A model generated the notes under the pieces. The model saw only the letters and a list, made by a program, of their open reading frames with translations, searched no databases and was not told the origin of the DNA. Below, piece after piece: positions 48,607-61,555 of a DNA stretch of 64,000 nucleotides. The translations under genes and the position numbers were made by a program. Source of the stretch: Pomacea canaliculata (Eukaryota; Mollusca; Gastropoda; Architaenioglossa; Ampullariidae); the NCBI RefSeq assembly GCF_003073045.1, contig NC_037593.1, forward strand, positions 9,415,525 to 9,479,524, written 5' to 3'. Position 1 is the first letter of the stretch. Every line of letters starts with the position of its first letter.

Positions 48607-50139
48607 TATTCATATTTTCTAAATAATGGCTAATACCTGTAGTGTACATCATGAAACACCTACACATAATCAGTACTCACCATATACATATAGTACATAC
48701 TTTCCACATGCCTGTAGTATGAAAATAATTTGTGATCATTGTTTATTCTGTAATACAGATATTACAAGATCATTTAATGCTTTGTATGCAAAATTTTAAC
48801 AACAACAACAAAAAAAACAGTCCTAACAAGCAAAATAAAATCAATTTAGGTGTCAATGTAGGAAGTTACTGACAAAGGTCAGTAGAGAGATGGGAACATT
48901 TCTATGATCATGTCAAAGTGAAAAAAAAATACAAATGTATTTCCACAAAAGTCGAGCCCAACTGCACCATTCAAATTGATGGGACTGGAAGCTGGTTAAG
49001 TGGAAGAAACTGCAACTATTTTTGGACCATGTTTTCATCACAAATTTCCACTTTTGGCCTACATTTAAGGACTGTAAAATTTTGCTGTTTGAATCAAGAC
49101 ATTGGTCATGGACATATATGGACAAATTGCATGTAACTTGTACATGAGTTTACAGAAGATATGGAGGCTAAAGGACTGCATGTAGATTGGCAACATTTTA
49201 CATTTCAAATTGTGATTTTGAGCAAATACACATCAACTGGTGTCAACATGTTTAAAAGGTTATGCATGTCATGGCAGGCTTTGTGTAGATTTTTCAAACC
49301 TAAATTTGACAACATCTATACTGTGATTTTATGAATATAAGAATGATGGGGTACATATTGTATTCCAACAGAAATGATCTGTAGACTAAAAAGCATGCCT
49401 TGTAGTGTAAGTTTTGTAGTTCAGTTTTTAAAAAGCTTTCCTAAAAATAATGTAAAACAGCTTAAAATCACAAATCATGCTATTTAAACATAAAAATGAA
49501 GGACAATAAGCACCCTCTAATATATGCGATGATTAGTCAAGTCTGTATTTCCCTAGCCCTTGATTTCACAGGCTTCTACTTTAGTCAGAAACACCAACTT
49601 CTGGACAGGCCTTTAACTCTTTGAACCTATGGAGGACAAATATGTCTGGCACCTTCAGCAATTACCAGGTCAAGCCACTCAACTGTGTCCGCCATATTCA
49701 TTAATAATTTTTGCTTCAAAACTACATAAATAAAAACAGACTAAATCCAATCATTTAACTAGGTGAACCACATTTGAATAGCATTACATCCCTTAACGTG
49801 AAAAGGAAGACAAAAATTTAAAGATTAGAATTTTTTTGAATGTACTTTTCGAAAACAAGAGCACAGGTAAGCAAAGACAAGTTTTTCACCATTTTGAAAC
49901 TTATTTCGACACTAAACTTGTAATTCACCATCATGTGTTATGTTTATTCATTTTTATATGGTGTAAGTAACCATTACAGTCCACTGAATACAGGACTAGG
50001 CATTGCACCGATCAATCGTGCATAAACCTGTGCCCAATATTTTTTAATGCAACTGGATATTCCTAATCTTATTTGGATCTGCATGAAAGTGTTGTTTTAC
50101 AACGAGATGAGGTAGAAAAAGCTCACTTTTTAATTTTAA

Positions 50140-50145
50140 TTTATT
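50140..50145 (-). terminator. ACOX3: Candidate poly(A) signal for ACOX3
   Basis: AATAAA on the minus strand about 320 bases beyond the ACOX3 stop; a second copy lies close by at about 50156. Confidence 0.35.
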
Positions 50146-50462
50146 TTCAGTAATGTTTATTCTTTGATTTCTTATAAACTTGAAATTTGTTTACAGCTGA
50201 GTCAAAGGTTAAGGTCCATACCCACAGGATTAAAGATATGACCGACGCTTACAGCAATATAACTGAAATACCAAAATCAACATGATTTGCTGACTGAAAT
50301 TATCCTGCTTAAAAGACCATCATGCACTTACTTTCCAAATTCACATTTACATCATTCCTTATAAAATCCCAGCACATTTTTCTTGTCCTTGTATGTTCTG
50401 ATATGTTCTCCATATAGTGAACAAAAAGCAAATAACAGTAGTATGTAAATGGTAGTGGCGCC

Positions 50463-50579
50463 TCACAGCTTGGATTTTGCACTTCCTTTTACAGGAGTGT
50501 TGACAAAATCCTGCCAGTATGCTGGTCGCTCAAGAGTTTGCTCCCCTTGTATCATGGCTCCGTATAAGTTCTTGTAGAT
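50463..50579 (-). CDS. ACOX3: ACOX3 terminal exon with PTS1
   Basis: Thirty-eight codons and TGA. It begins [11 protein letters not shown], matching human LYKNLWGAVLQ, and ends KGSAKSKL. The canonical SKL tripeptide with an upstream Lys is a strong PTS1, so peroxisomal matrix import is expected. Confidence 0.93.
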   Translation of the reverse strand: MYKNLYGAMIQGEQTLERPAYWQDFVNTPVKGSAKSKL

Positions 50580-53500
50580 CTGTTACAAACGGTGACAGTA
50601 TTTAAGTTTCACTTAGTGGAAATTCCATTAAAATACATTGTATTCATTTTATTGATACTCTGCAATTAGAATACTTTAGAAACCAATGAAAAATATATGT
50701 TTTATGCCATAAAACTGCACTGAAGCAAAAAATATGTTTAGCAACAGTACCGTATTATCCAGGTAGATGTTATGGTGAAAACTGACACTTTTATCATAAT
50801 CAGTCCCTTGCCTCACATGCCACAGGCAAAACTGATGCTACAATACTCTCAGCCTTGTTCACTTCATCCTGTGATTCGTAAGTTCACAGAGTCGTCACTT
50901 CTACAAAGTTTAAGCCATTACAGATCTTTTCTCTGTCTCATCTTTGCACAAATGAGGATGAAGACTTATAAACTAGTGATACTGACCTCTCCATCGGAAG
51001 AGCCAATGGGCGAGCTCAGTATAAAATCTGGTGGTGCTATGACATCTACAAGGCTGACAGCATCATCTTTAAGCTCTAGACACAGCTGCAGTATAGCTTC
51101 CCGGATGATGCGTGGAGGTTCACTTCCAGCTATGTAACCTCCTGTTGAACAAGGTGTAAAAAGACAAGAAGTGCACAGTTTGTACAATGACAATGCAACC
51201 AAGAGAGAACATTTAGAGGAATATTCAAGTTATCCAATCATAGAAAAACATAACATAAATATTTCTTTACTAATGTGCCTTGGGCACCTAAAACATCAAC
51301 AGATGTGACAAACCTGAAATTAAGATCGAAACTGCTGGCAGCTTAAAAAAACAGTAAATATGCAAAAGGGATAGTGAACGTTTTTTGTGTCCACATATGG
51401 GTTAAGCTGAATTTAAACTTCTGGCAGAAAGATGCATGCTATATGTAAGCTTTGAAAAAATACCAACTTGATAATGAGGATGCCAAATCGATATGCCTAC
51501 CTCTATGGCATGATAAGGATAGTTCCTGGTCTGCCAAAACCCAGATGAGAACTGTTCAAAGGTTCTAGTATCTTATTAACAGTGTTATATCTGCTCAGAT
51601 TTGGAGAACGAGTATCTTTTAATTTAACTAAACTTACTGATTTGAAATAACTTGACTTTTAACCAACCATATATGTTAATAAAAGTGAACTGAGTTGGTG
51701 CTTGGCGCACACAGGAACCTACCCTGATATAATGTTGCTAAATGTTTCTCAAGGCTCCAAAGCCCAAACAATGCAGCCATGCGCCTAAGCACTGAACGAA
51801 GCTCATCTGGTGTTTTCTCTCCATTTTTCTCATCCAGAATGCCAATGAATCGTCGAAGAACCTCATGCTAGCCAAAATGAACAGTACATTACCGGCATAT
51901 ATACCAAGAAACACATCTAAATCACTGTTTGCAGAAATTCCATAAAGCATTCTTCTATTATTTTAAGATTATCTACAATCTACTCACTTCTTCTAACAAC
52001 ACTGCCAAAAGTAACTTAGTATATCTTAATGGTCTAATATTAATCCAGTGTGTATATATATCTTTTTTGTGCGCAATGAGCATTCTTCTGAATGGATGCC
52101 TGCGCATTACAAATCGACATCATCATCATCATCATCATCATCATCATATATATATATATGTTAGACCAGTGTTTTCCCACAGTTGATTCATTTTTACTAC
52201 TTCCTGCAAACTGGAAGCTTGGTATCTAGTAAAGCTACCCAAAAAAGGTGACTTCAGCAATTGGCGTGGGATTACGCTATTGTCCATTCCCAGCAAGGCG
52301 CTGACCAGAATCATCCTGGAGAGACTGAAGAATTCCGTAGACAAGAGATTGAGGCAAGAACAGGCAGGCTTTCAACAGACCACAGACCATATCACTACAC
52401 TATGAAATATTATTAAACAGTCCATTGAATGGCAGTCACCACTCTTCACGACATATGTGGATGGAAGTTGATGCAGCACTACGGATTTCCACCAAAGTTC
52501 ATTGTCATCATCCAGCAGCTGTATGAGGAATCGACATGCTAGGTGATCCACAACAGGAAGCTGACTCACTTCCTTGCAGTGAAGACTGGAGTGAGGCAAG
52601 GTTGTATGCTCTCACCAACAATCTTCCTGATCGTCATAGACTGGATCATGAGAAGAAGAACCTCTAACAGCAACACGGATGTTCAGTGGACTTTTGCCAA
52701 GCAACTTGAGGATCTCGACTTTGCAGATGACATCAGTCTGTTGTAAAAGCAGCAACACGCACAAACAAAGCTCACTCGGCTTTCAGAAGAAGCTGCGATG
52801 ACTGGCCTGACCATCAACATCAAGAAGATGGAGGTAATGTGGGGCAACAACAAGCAAGAAGCCCCACTCCAACTACATGGAGAATGTATTACAGAGTCTG
52901 ACCGTTTCACCTATCTCTGTAGCATAGTCAGCAAAAAGATGGAGGTGCAGATGAAGGTGTAAGAAGCCGAATAAATAAAGCCAGGTTTGCATTCCACACC
53001 CTTCGACCTATCTGGAACTCCAAGGTTTTATCTCTTCACACCAAGATCCGCATCTTCAATGCAAATGTAAAGTCAGTCCTTCTATATGGATCTGAGACAA
53101 GGAGTGTGATAAATATCATTACCAACAAGATTCAGACATTCGTCAACAGATGTCTGCGCCACATCCTCAACATCAGATGGCTTGAGAAGATCTCCAATAC
53201 AGACCTGTGGGAGAGAACCAACCAAAATCCTGCCAGCCAAGATATCAAGAAGTGCAAGTGGAGCTGGATCGGTGACACCTTGTGAAAGCCTGCTGACAAT
53301 TTAACAAGATCTGGGCTGGAACCCACAGGGGAGGCGCAGGGTTGGGAGACCCAGACAGACATGGAGGAGATCAGTCCACAGCGAGGTGGAGGCAGCTCAC
53401 ATGACATGGTCTCAACTGGAAAGGAACGCACAGAACCGGATCCGATGGCGTGGTGTAGCTGTGGCAGTAAGCTCCCCTATGGGTGAATAGGAACAATAGG

Positions 53501-56500
53501 AAGAAGACTTCCTCTGGCTATATTGGTTCCATCACTGTCTCCTTATAAACCAGGTCCCACATTATAGATGCCAGTCCAATGCTACCTTAGTATAAAACAA
53601 TTCCAACACAACATTACAGCGAAAAAAGATCATTATTCGACTAATGGTCTAATGCTACCCCTGTCTTAACAGTCCGATACTTACATGTGCACTATGAATT
53701 GCAGTGGTAAAAATGGGTGCTTTACACATCAATATAATAATTTGTAACCATGTTCTGCATGCAAACTTTAATCGATAGACTAAGTCCAGCCTTACCTCTA
53801 TGTATACCAGTGCTAACGTGTTGCAGAAATAGGCCTGGGAATCATTCCGTGCAGTGAATCCATCTTTGCCAGATGCTAGTTGCTCTTGAAGCTTTTTCTC
53901 ACTGTCCATAAGCAGTCGACACACAAGCCATTTGTAAGCGTCAAGGCTGACTATAAACCAAAAACCAGAGAACACATAGCTTCTGTTAGACCAATATTCT
54001 TTTCATTGTAATTATCAATGATACTGTAGTCGCAAGCCTACATTGCCTAAAAAGAAATTACATCACCAGAATAAACCAGCTTCCAATTTGATTTTGGAAG
54101 TTTACAATTAAATGTTGGCTCTGGGGGCAGGTGGAATTTTATTGCCACTGTCAAGAGCACCTGAATATGATAGCTTTTTGAATTCATTGCTTTAGTCGAT
54201 AAGCATGCTCTGGTGCCACTGAGAATCCCCTTCAACACACTGGACCTTGCATCCAACTATAAGCAATGATATACTTGGTCACTGCATGTTAATGGAATAG
54301 ATATCAGAATTATACAGCATTCAATAAATGTAGAGTACCTGTTTGCACATAAAAATTTGCCCAAAACAGTCCAGTGTTGTTAAAATTATTTTCTCTCATA
54401 AAATGGAAAACAAACTTTGCCAGTCAACTCAGTACAAGAATGTACCTGATCAATATTGCTGAAATAACTGAGACCATCCAGCTACAATGCTACCTATGAG
54501 AAATACAATGTTTATTGTCATGAGGCATCATTATATTCATTAGCATTTGTAATGTGATTAGTACATTTGGAATGATCAAAGCAACAAAAGTGGTTACCAG
54601 CAGGGTCCAGGCACTTGCTGACAGTCTGAGCACCAAAACGAGTGTCCAGCCAATTATCTATCTCCCCCAAAAAACTCACACTGCCCAATGGTGTCTCCAA
54701 AACTTGACCTGAGATTGGAAATAGCTATTTATTTATATGCATGAGATGTTGCATGCACATAAGTGAACAAATGCACAAACTTACAAGCACACACACACAC
54801 ATGATCACATGCAAACATATGCATGCACATATGCACAAGCTATTTCTCACCCTTCTTCTGTCTGGCCACCTCCAACACAGATAACAGGAAGTTGCTAGTT
54901 TGCTGTAAGATGACATTATTATCTCCTTCATATGTACAATTAGGGTCATGGTCATTGCGAAGATCACCCAGACGATTCACTGTCAAAAACATCAAAAACA
55001 TCAAATGTCATTCATCAGCTTGATTAACATTAACGTTAAAATTCATTATAAAATTGATATACAAAGAGTTCTATTGCTTTGTATAAGCAAAGAACAAATT
55101 AATCATCCTCTGAAATTAATTTACACATGCACTGTTTACTTAATTACAGAATGTTTTTTTTTTGAAAGCACAAACACTAAGGGCTGCAAGCACTTTACAA
55201 TCTGCAAAAGAACTGTGTATGCCTCAGTAAACACTAAACCCAAATGCATGCAGACTTTCCCACATTAGCGGTCTAATTTTCACACCTTTAAAGTAGCCAT
55301 GGCCCCCACATGCTTCACGACACTCCTGAATGGCATTACGAGCTGTCCAGCTGGCCAAAGGCTTACTAGCACAGGACAGTGCATGAACTTCTCTGCCCAG
55401 CTCAGCCTGACACCAAAAACATATGTACTCACTGACTTTAACTGCCTACTTGATATTTAATTAAAATGTTTAACTAAATACCTTCACCAGTCCTACCAGC
55501 AAAAATTGACTGCACATGCTGACATGAGAGTCACAATGTTTCTGCACATAGGTGTTAAAGCACAGTGTGCATTTGTCAGATTTAAATTCATATCCCAATG
55601 GCATAAGAATATGCTTCTCTGGCTACCACACTATATTGTTTATTTAGTTAAAATAAGCACATAAAGTGCTACATAAAAATGTTTTGTAGATTTTTGTAGA
55701 TTTTCTGGAGTTTGATTCTGAAGAATCAAAATTGTTAATTTTTATGTCACTGAAGAAATGAATGAGTAAGGAAATCTAAACTAGGGAAAGATTGTTGGCT
55801 TAGTTTACACTACCTCTTTACAATGTACATACTTCCCCCTGAGTAGGAAACTCATGGCATTTACAAATGAAAAGACAATAAAAAAGCCTTACACACTCCG
55901 ATCTTAAAACACATGAACAGTCTCTCATACATTTCAGCTTACTGACAAATTTATCAAACCCAAAACACCATCCATCTCAGACCACTCTGTCAATCAATTC
56001 ACATCCCAACAGTTAACACATCAGGGCAGGTATACATCTTGTGGAAGAAATGCAGAATGCCAACAAGAAGCTGCAAAAATCTAAGAAATTTGATTTTCAC
56101 TGATTTTAATAATAAGAAGAAGTGGGAATTTATAAAGCGCAATATCTCAGCCAAAGGCAGACTCATTGCACTGAACAAGATATAAAAAAAAGGTAACAAA
56201 GATGTAGAAGGAAGAACAATGCAAGGAATCGCTGCGTTCTGGCAGTAAAGGGCGATCACTGTAGATTTAATGGTAGTGACTCAAGAGAATAATTTACTGA
56301 CATCAGGAGAATAGTAGAGAGATATTAAGTAATCTTGAGAATATGAAGAAATGTTATCATGTGAAACTGCAAAAGGGTGATCATCACTTCAAAAAAGTGT
56401 CATAGTTGCATTTTAGAAAAGTCAGAAAGCTGTCCAAGTGCCTTGGACAAAGGCAACACCTAGAAGACCTAGGACCAAACCAGGAACTCCAAACAGGGGT

Positions 56501-59500
56501 GGCAGATTCAAAGCAAAAGCAAGAGGTTAGTATGGCCTACTCTTGGCCGTAAGACAGAACTACAAGACGAAAAGTATGAGGTCATGAATTTCAAGGATGT
56601 TTATATATGATATCTTTAGCGCATCACTTGCAAACCACAGTTCTGGAAGTCTATAGAAACTCAAACATAAATGATGACCATCTATGGAGACATTTTCTTA
56701 CCTGTCTCTCACTATTGTCTCCCATCATCATACCAATCCGCAATGAAGCAAAGTCCATAAAGAAAGACATGGAGAACACCTCCAATGCATATGTTGCTGC
56801 CAGATATGGAAGAAGTCGCCATTGCTGTCAAGGTAAGCAAACAGTTTATCTTATCATATGGTTGTTCTGTTCAGGAATGTAAGATTTGTAAAAATCGCTG
56901 AAAAATGACAGCAGAAAGCAAACATTTCAAATATGACCCTATGTTTTGTATACCTGGAAAAACAAAAATTAATTCTCCCAATTTAAAAATTTTTGTGTTT
57001 TAAAATAACGAGTTAATGGATTTAAAAACAATAAAAATCATTCTAATGATGGTACCTGCAGCTGATACTCTAGAACAGGTATCTCATTGTCTTTTGGTCC
57101 AAATTGGCGTCGAACTGCTGAGTAACGAATGGCAATGGGCATGCAGGTTTTCAAGTTGGCCGCACACATGGCAGTGATTCCAACTCGTCCCCCTGACAGG
57201 GCACCCAATGAGGCACCAAACCGTTTATTTGGATCCTAAACAAATTGTTTCAAACTTCAAACAACTAACTTACCCTTGCTTCTACCTCTGGTAGTAATTA
57301 GATGGTGATCAATAAGCCATAACATCATTTTACAGCATCAAAATACTATGATTTTCTTATGTGCTTTCATGAATTAAAATACAAGTCATTTACAATAATA
57401 AATCAGTTATAAAGAGCACATTCTCTTTATTATTTTACTCCTAAAAAACTTCAGCACAAAGCATATGCCTCTAAAGTCTAATAACAGAATCTGAGAATTT
57501 TAACCTTAATGGGCGTGATATATTGCCCACTTGGGGACACATCTCCAAACTTGTCCAACAAGTTTTCACGAGGAATACGGACATTGTTGAATGAAACAAA
57601 TCTGAAATTTAAACACTTTTTTTTAAATCAAATTGTTCACAAAAAAACACTAAGCAATCTGTATATACATTGCATGTTTTAAGCCACGAAGACAAGAACT
57701 CGAATATCTTGCAACATCTGAGAAGCACTTTAGGTTACCTACTCGATGTGTCTGCATGGAGGACAAACAGTATGTCTGACTATTACAGCCATTTGGCTTC
57801 TGAATGCACTGGTGTGTGATGAGTTGTGCTCCTATGAAGGTCTGGTTGGTTCTGATTAGTGTGACGTTTATGAGAAGGCAATGGTCTTGTTGGTTCTAGT
57901 CTATCTGGATATAATAAGCAGGGCTTCTGCTAAGGCTAAATTCTTTGGGGTCCCAGGGACCCCTTCTTCAGATTTTTAAGGGGTCCCTGTTCTTCGCCCA
58001 ACTTTGGAGGGGACCCCATTGACGAAAATTGAAGGGGTCCTCCGGACTTTTAATGCGTACTGTACGCAATTTTTTGCGTAAGCAGAAGCCCTGAATAAGT
58101 CAGAGCTGCGTGCGGTGCTTAGCTGCTCTTTGAGACAAATTATTGAATTGTAAATGAATTATGCTTAGTTAATTTGGCTCTTTGACTTATCTAGGCAACA
58201 AACAGGGCTCCGATGTGGTCTGTCCTCTGTTAACTACAATAGGACTCGGATGATGATAATGATGACAATAACAATTATATTTTATTTAAATCACATGATA
58301 CAAGGGAAGTGATTGATGTCAGCGCTAAAATTAAAAATAATCAATGAACGCTGAATGTAATAGTTTTTTTAAAAAAAGCTAAGATTTGCACAAACCAGTT
58401 ATGCACAAAAGTAACACAAAAGAATAAACAGACAAATTTTGATAAGTCCAGTCAACAGACAGTAAACAATAATGATGACGTCTTAAGTCATCTTGTTCAC
58501 TCACTCACCCATTGTCTAGACCATTCAGCCCTAACTTTTCTCCCATGTCACCCACAAAAACACCTGGCAGTGCCAATAAGGTCTTGGGGTCCCGCAATGG
58601 CACAACAAATGTATGTAGACCATGACCCATTCCATCAGGGGTAAACAGCTGAGCATAGACCACTGCATGTGTCGCAATTTTACCCAAATTGCCCACCCAT
58701 ATCTTGGTAGCTTCAAAATCAGGAGTGTTCAGAAGAAACTCCTGTGAGGAAAAATAAATGATTACTTCTCTGTGAGTGAATGGTGTTGTCACTATGTCAA
58801 TGCCTAGGTCAATAAAAGATCAATCTTTTATAATTTTTCAAGTTATCTTGGATCATGTTCATACACTTCTATGTAACAGAATTTGTATACATATATCTGT
58901 TTAAGATAAATAGTTATATAAATACAAATTATACAATTGCAGTTCGTATCTGTTTTAATCTCATCAAGGTGCAGTATATGTTTTTGAATACTTCAGGGAA
59001 ATAAAGGAAGCTGTACCTTTGTTTTGGGATCGTAAGTGGCTGTGGTTCTCATGGCTTTTGTGTTGCTGCCATGAGACAGTTCTGTCAAGGCAAAGCATCC
59101 AAAGTTCTGGAGAACCGTATCCATACTGACATTAAAACAGTGTGTTGGGTAAAGGGGTGCCCTATCAGAATGACATTAGGACACTGGGGTAATATCTAAT
59201 TAGATTGACATGACACCAGGGGAGTTTTATCAGACTGGCATTGTGACATTGGGGAAGTATCCTATTAGAATAACATTAAATTTCAATGTAATGCCGTATG
59301 AACTGACATTACAATACTGGGAAAGGGCCATAGTCAGGTGGTCTGTGTGCTCAGCATCAGCACAGAAGATAACTGACATAGGCTTATCTGGGCTTTTGAG
59401 TGGAAAATGTCCTGTCTTTAGCCCAGGAGCAATGAAGGAGGTATTGTAGCTTTTTATCATCTATGTGAAATATGAAATGTATTAATTCAGCTTTCTGAAA

Positions 59501-61555
59501 TGAAAGAAATATTTGGTGCTTTTTTGAAGACATGCATAAACAGACTGATAAGGCATCAGCTGTCAAAAGTTTACCTTGAACTTCTGATTATCCTCAACAA
59601 TTTTGGACAGTCTAGCTGACCCTGTGGACTGTATGGTGCCCCCAAACATCTGAAAAGAAAATAAACTGAAAGTAAAAAAATCTTGAGAAACAAGCTATTA
59701 AAATGACAACTAAACATAAAGACAAAATCTGAAAAATTTTGGCAGAAAACAAAATCATATTTCTCTAGCGTTTTCTACTAATTTTTCCAAAAAGATCTGT
59801 TGCACATTTATTCTAGATATATGCCTGTAGATAGTGTTCCTAACAAATCAGTATTACGACAACAAATCACCACCAAATGATAAAGATAAATGAAATCTGA
59901 TCACCTCATTGTTGAGTGACAGCTTGGCAGCAACTGTCCAATCATAGCTGCCAAGACAGTTTGTCAGCACCTGATGCTTAAGAGGGTTTGAGAAGAGTTC
60001 CTCATCAGGCAGAAAGTCATACTCAAATATTCTACGAACACGCAGAAATGACAGCCTTCGCAACTCTTGGATAGGTGGTGTTGAGTAGCCTCGAGAAAAT
60101 AATGGGTCCTGCTCAAGTGTAGTCCATACTTTATCCTGAAAATATTTTCAAAGATGCTATCATGCTATTCTCTAGTCTTTACTGACTGACTGACTGACTG
60201 ACTTATAAGTACATTGAATAGGCTCTGAGGCTTCATAAAATTGCAACCCATCTCTGATTGCAGCAAACACCTTGTTACTCTAAAAGATGGTGAACATTTG
60301 TGTATGCTATAAAACTTTAAGAATAAAGTGACTCCATGTTATGATCTCTTTGACACACTTCAGAGGATGGGATCTGTGTAAACCTAATCATGTGTGATGG
60401 AAAGTTTTGGCAATCAGTTAGTGACCATATAGTTCTGCTTTGCAAACTTCTCTTACAGGGAAATGATCAACATTCTTGTTAAAATATAACTCACTCTTGC
60501 CACTTTTAAGCTCTTACTTTTTCTTCTAAGTGAAAAGGGGTTTCCTTCCACATCTTCCTCTGGTGTTCATGTGACATTCATCCCATGTCATCCAATTACA
60601 CATATGTACAGGAGATTTCTTGTTTGTCTTTAATTCTACAAAGATGGTTCTTTCTATAATTCACTCAGAGTTGTGAACAGAGCAAGACACTCAAAGGCTT
60701 TCTCCACAAAAAGTGCATCCAAATATTGGACATCTTTAAGAAAAATTATGCAGTTTTAATAACAGCATTAAGATTTTTGGTAAAAGAGAAATATAGCAGA
60801 CTTTGATTTTTTTTTTTTTTTAATCTTTACATTTTATATATATTCAGGTGTTACTACTGTTCAAACAGCTCAGACCCAGAATGGACTGTCCATCCATTTG
60901 TGTGCAGTCACTTGGTCTGAATCTGCAGGACAGTCCACTTTTCACTTACAGACTTACTGAGGAAGCTGACACACAACTTACCCAATAATCCAATGAAAGC
61001 AAAAAACTTACCCTTAGAAAAGTAATTTGTAATTTTACATTACTTAATAACAAATAAAGTCTCCATTTGTAGTAATCAGTTATGAACTTATGACCTGCAT
61101 GCAAGCATATGCACACACACACACATGCTGAGGGACAAAAACACAGAGATAGAAACTGCTAGACAATAAGATTGATCAGAAAAATGGGTGGCGAACAGTC
61201 ATGAAATTCAAGAAACAACTGTAATCATGCTGAATAATCTCAAGTATTTATTTTTGGTTATAATTAATTTCAATAAACTTTTTAAATAAACTTTTCTGAA
61301 CAAGTACCTTTCTTTTCAAACACAGAATGCATGATTGTTTTCAGGATAAAACAGTAGCTTTTACCTCACCTTATACCTTATGATGTCTTCGCCGTCTAAG
61401 AAAAGGCGCATTGTTTTCCAGCTGAAGGAGGCTTTACTTCTATACTGATCTAATGGACCCGCCGGAAAATCTTTCATATAATTTAGGCTCATGATATCTC
61501 TGTCTTGTGGCCTGCTAGACAGGTCGGTCTCCGAGCTATTCGCTAAAGCAGCCAT
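50463..61555 (-). CDS. ACOX3: Peroxisomal acyl-CoA oxidase 3 (715 aa)
   Basis: FAD-dependent oxidase for the first step of peroxisomal beta-oxidation, transferring electrons to O2 to give H2O2; ACOX3 enzymes favour 2-methyl-branched (pristanoyl-type) CoAs. Exons: 61555-61370, 60135-59905, 59649-59575, 59106-59017, 58741-58509, 57601-57505, 57235-57056, 56824-56702, 55406-55286, 54979-54851, 54708-54598, 53950-53796, 51867-51723, 51141-50987, 50579-50463. All splice in phase. It follows human ACOX3 (700 aa) closely: [18 protein letters not shown] near residue 30; [20 protein letters not shown] in the FAD/substrate region; [23 protein letters not shown]; and [13 protein letters not shown] with catalytic base Glu463. 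The last three residues are SKL, a type 1 peroxisomal targeting signal. The gene converges with CPD. Its introns carry a LINE fragment, a MITE and a SINE-like tail. Confidence 0.94.
52065..52160 (+). repeat. SINE-like tail with (CAT)n and (TA)n
   Basis: A TGCGCATTACAAATCGA word passes directly into about nine CAT units (52118-52147) and then TA repeats. The layout resembles the other GCGC...AAAT plus simple-repeat tails in this window. It lies in ACOX3 intron 12, just upstream of a LINE fragment. Confidence 0.45.
52205..53490 (+). mobile_element. 5'-truncated, decayed LINE (RT to C terminus) in ACOX3 intron 12
   Basis: Plus-strand pieces in order: [19 protein letters not shown] and [10 protein letters not shown] (RT start blocks), [26 protein letters not shown] (catalytic FADD), [10 protein letters not shown], then near the end [11 protein letters not shown] and [10 protein letters not shown]. 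This is a non-LTR retrotransposon ORF2 lacking its endonuclease. Stops and frame shifts break it, so it is inactive. It is inserted antisense to ACOX3. Its C-terminal blocks are related to the fragment at 2.2 kb. Confidence 0.75.
56114..56260 (-). repeat. SINE/LINE-like 3' tail in ACOX3 intron 8
   Basis: Read on the minus strand, ATTGCGCTTTATAAATTCCC is followed by CTT/ATT triplets, comparable to the tail near 21.35 kb. The 5' end is unclear. Confidence 0.35.
57919..58093. mobile_element. Short TIR element (175 bp) with 6-base target duplication
   Basis: Ends CAGGGCTTCTGCTAAGGC and, inverted, CAGGGCTTCTGCTTACGC share 13 exact terminal bases (16 of 18). AATAAG is duplicated at 57913-57918 and 58094-58099. 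The inside is rich in GGGGTCC/GGACCCC inverted words and could fold into a hairpin. The superfamily is uncertain: CAG ends suggest hAT, but the duplication is six bases rather than eight. It lies in ACOX3 intron 5. Confidence 0.8.

Larger units (their letters stand above)
42594..50462. other. Convergent gene-free interval between CPD and ACOX3
   Basis: Both neighbouring genes end here. The interval contains two hAT MITEs, one pogo/Tigger-like MITE, a T36 run and AT-rich DNA including, presumably, both 3' UTRs. Open stretches here (for example 46228-46455 and 48913-49136) show no motifs and are not supported as genes. Confidence 0.55.

Noticed and set aside
53132-53431. 99-codon minus-strand open stretch
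   Set aside because: Antisense to the C-terminal part of the LINE fragment on the plus strand.
56607-56882. Plus-strand 91-codon open stretch with a good donor-like end
   Set aside because: It is antisense to ACOX3 exon 8, whose protein matches the family.
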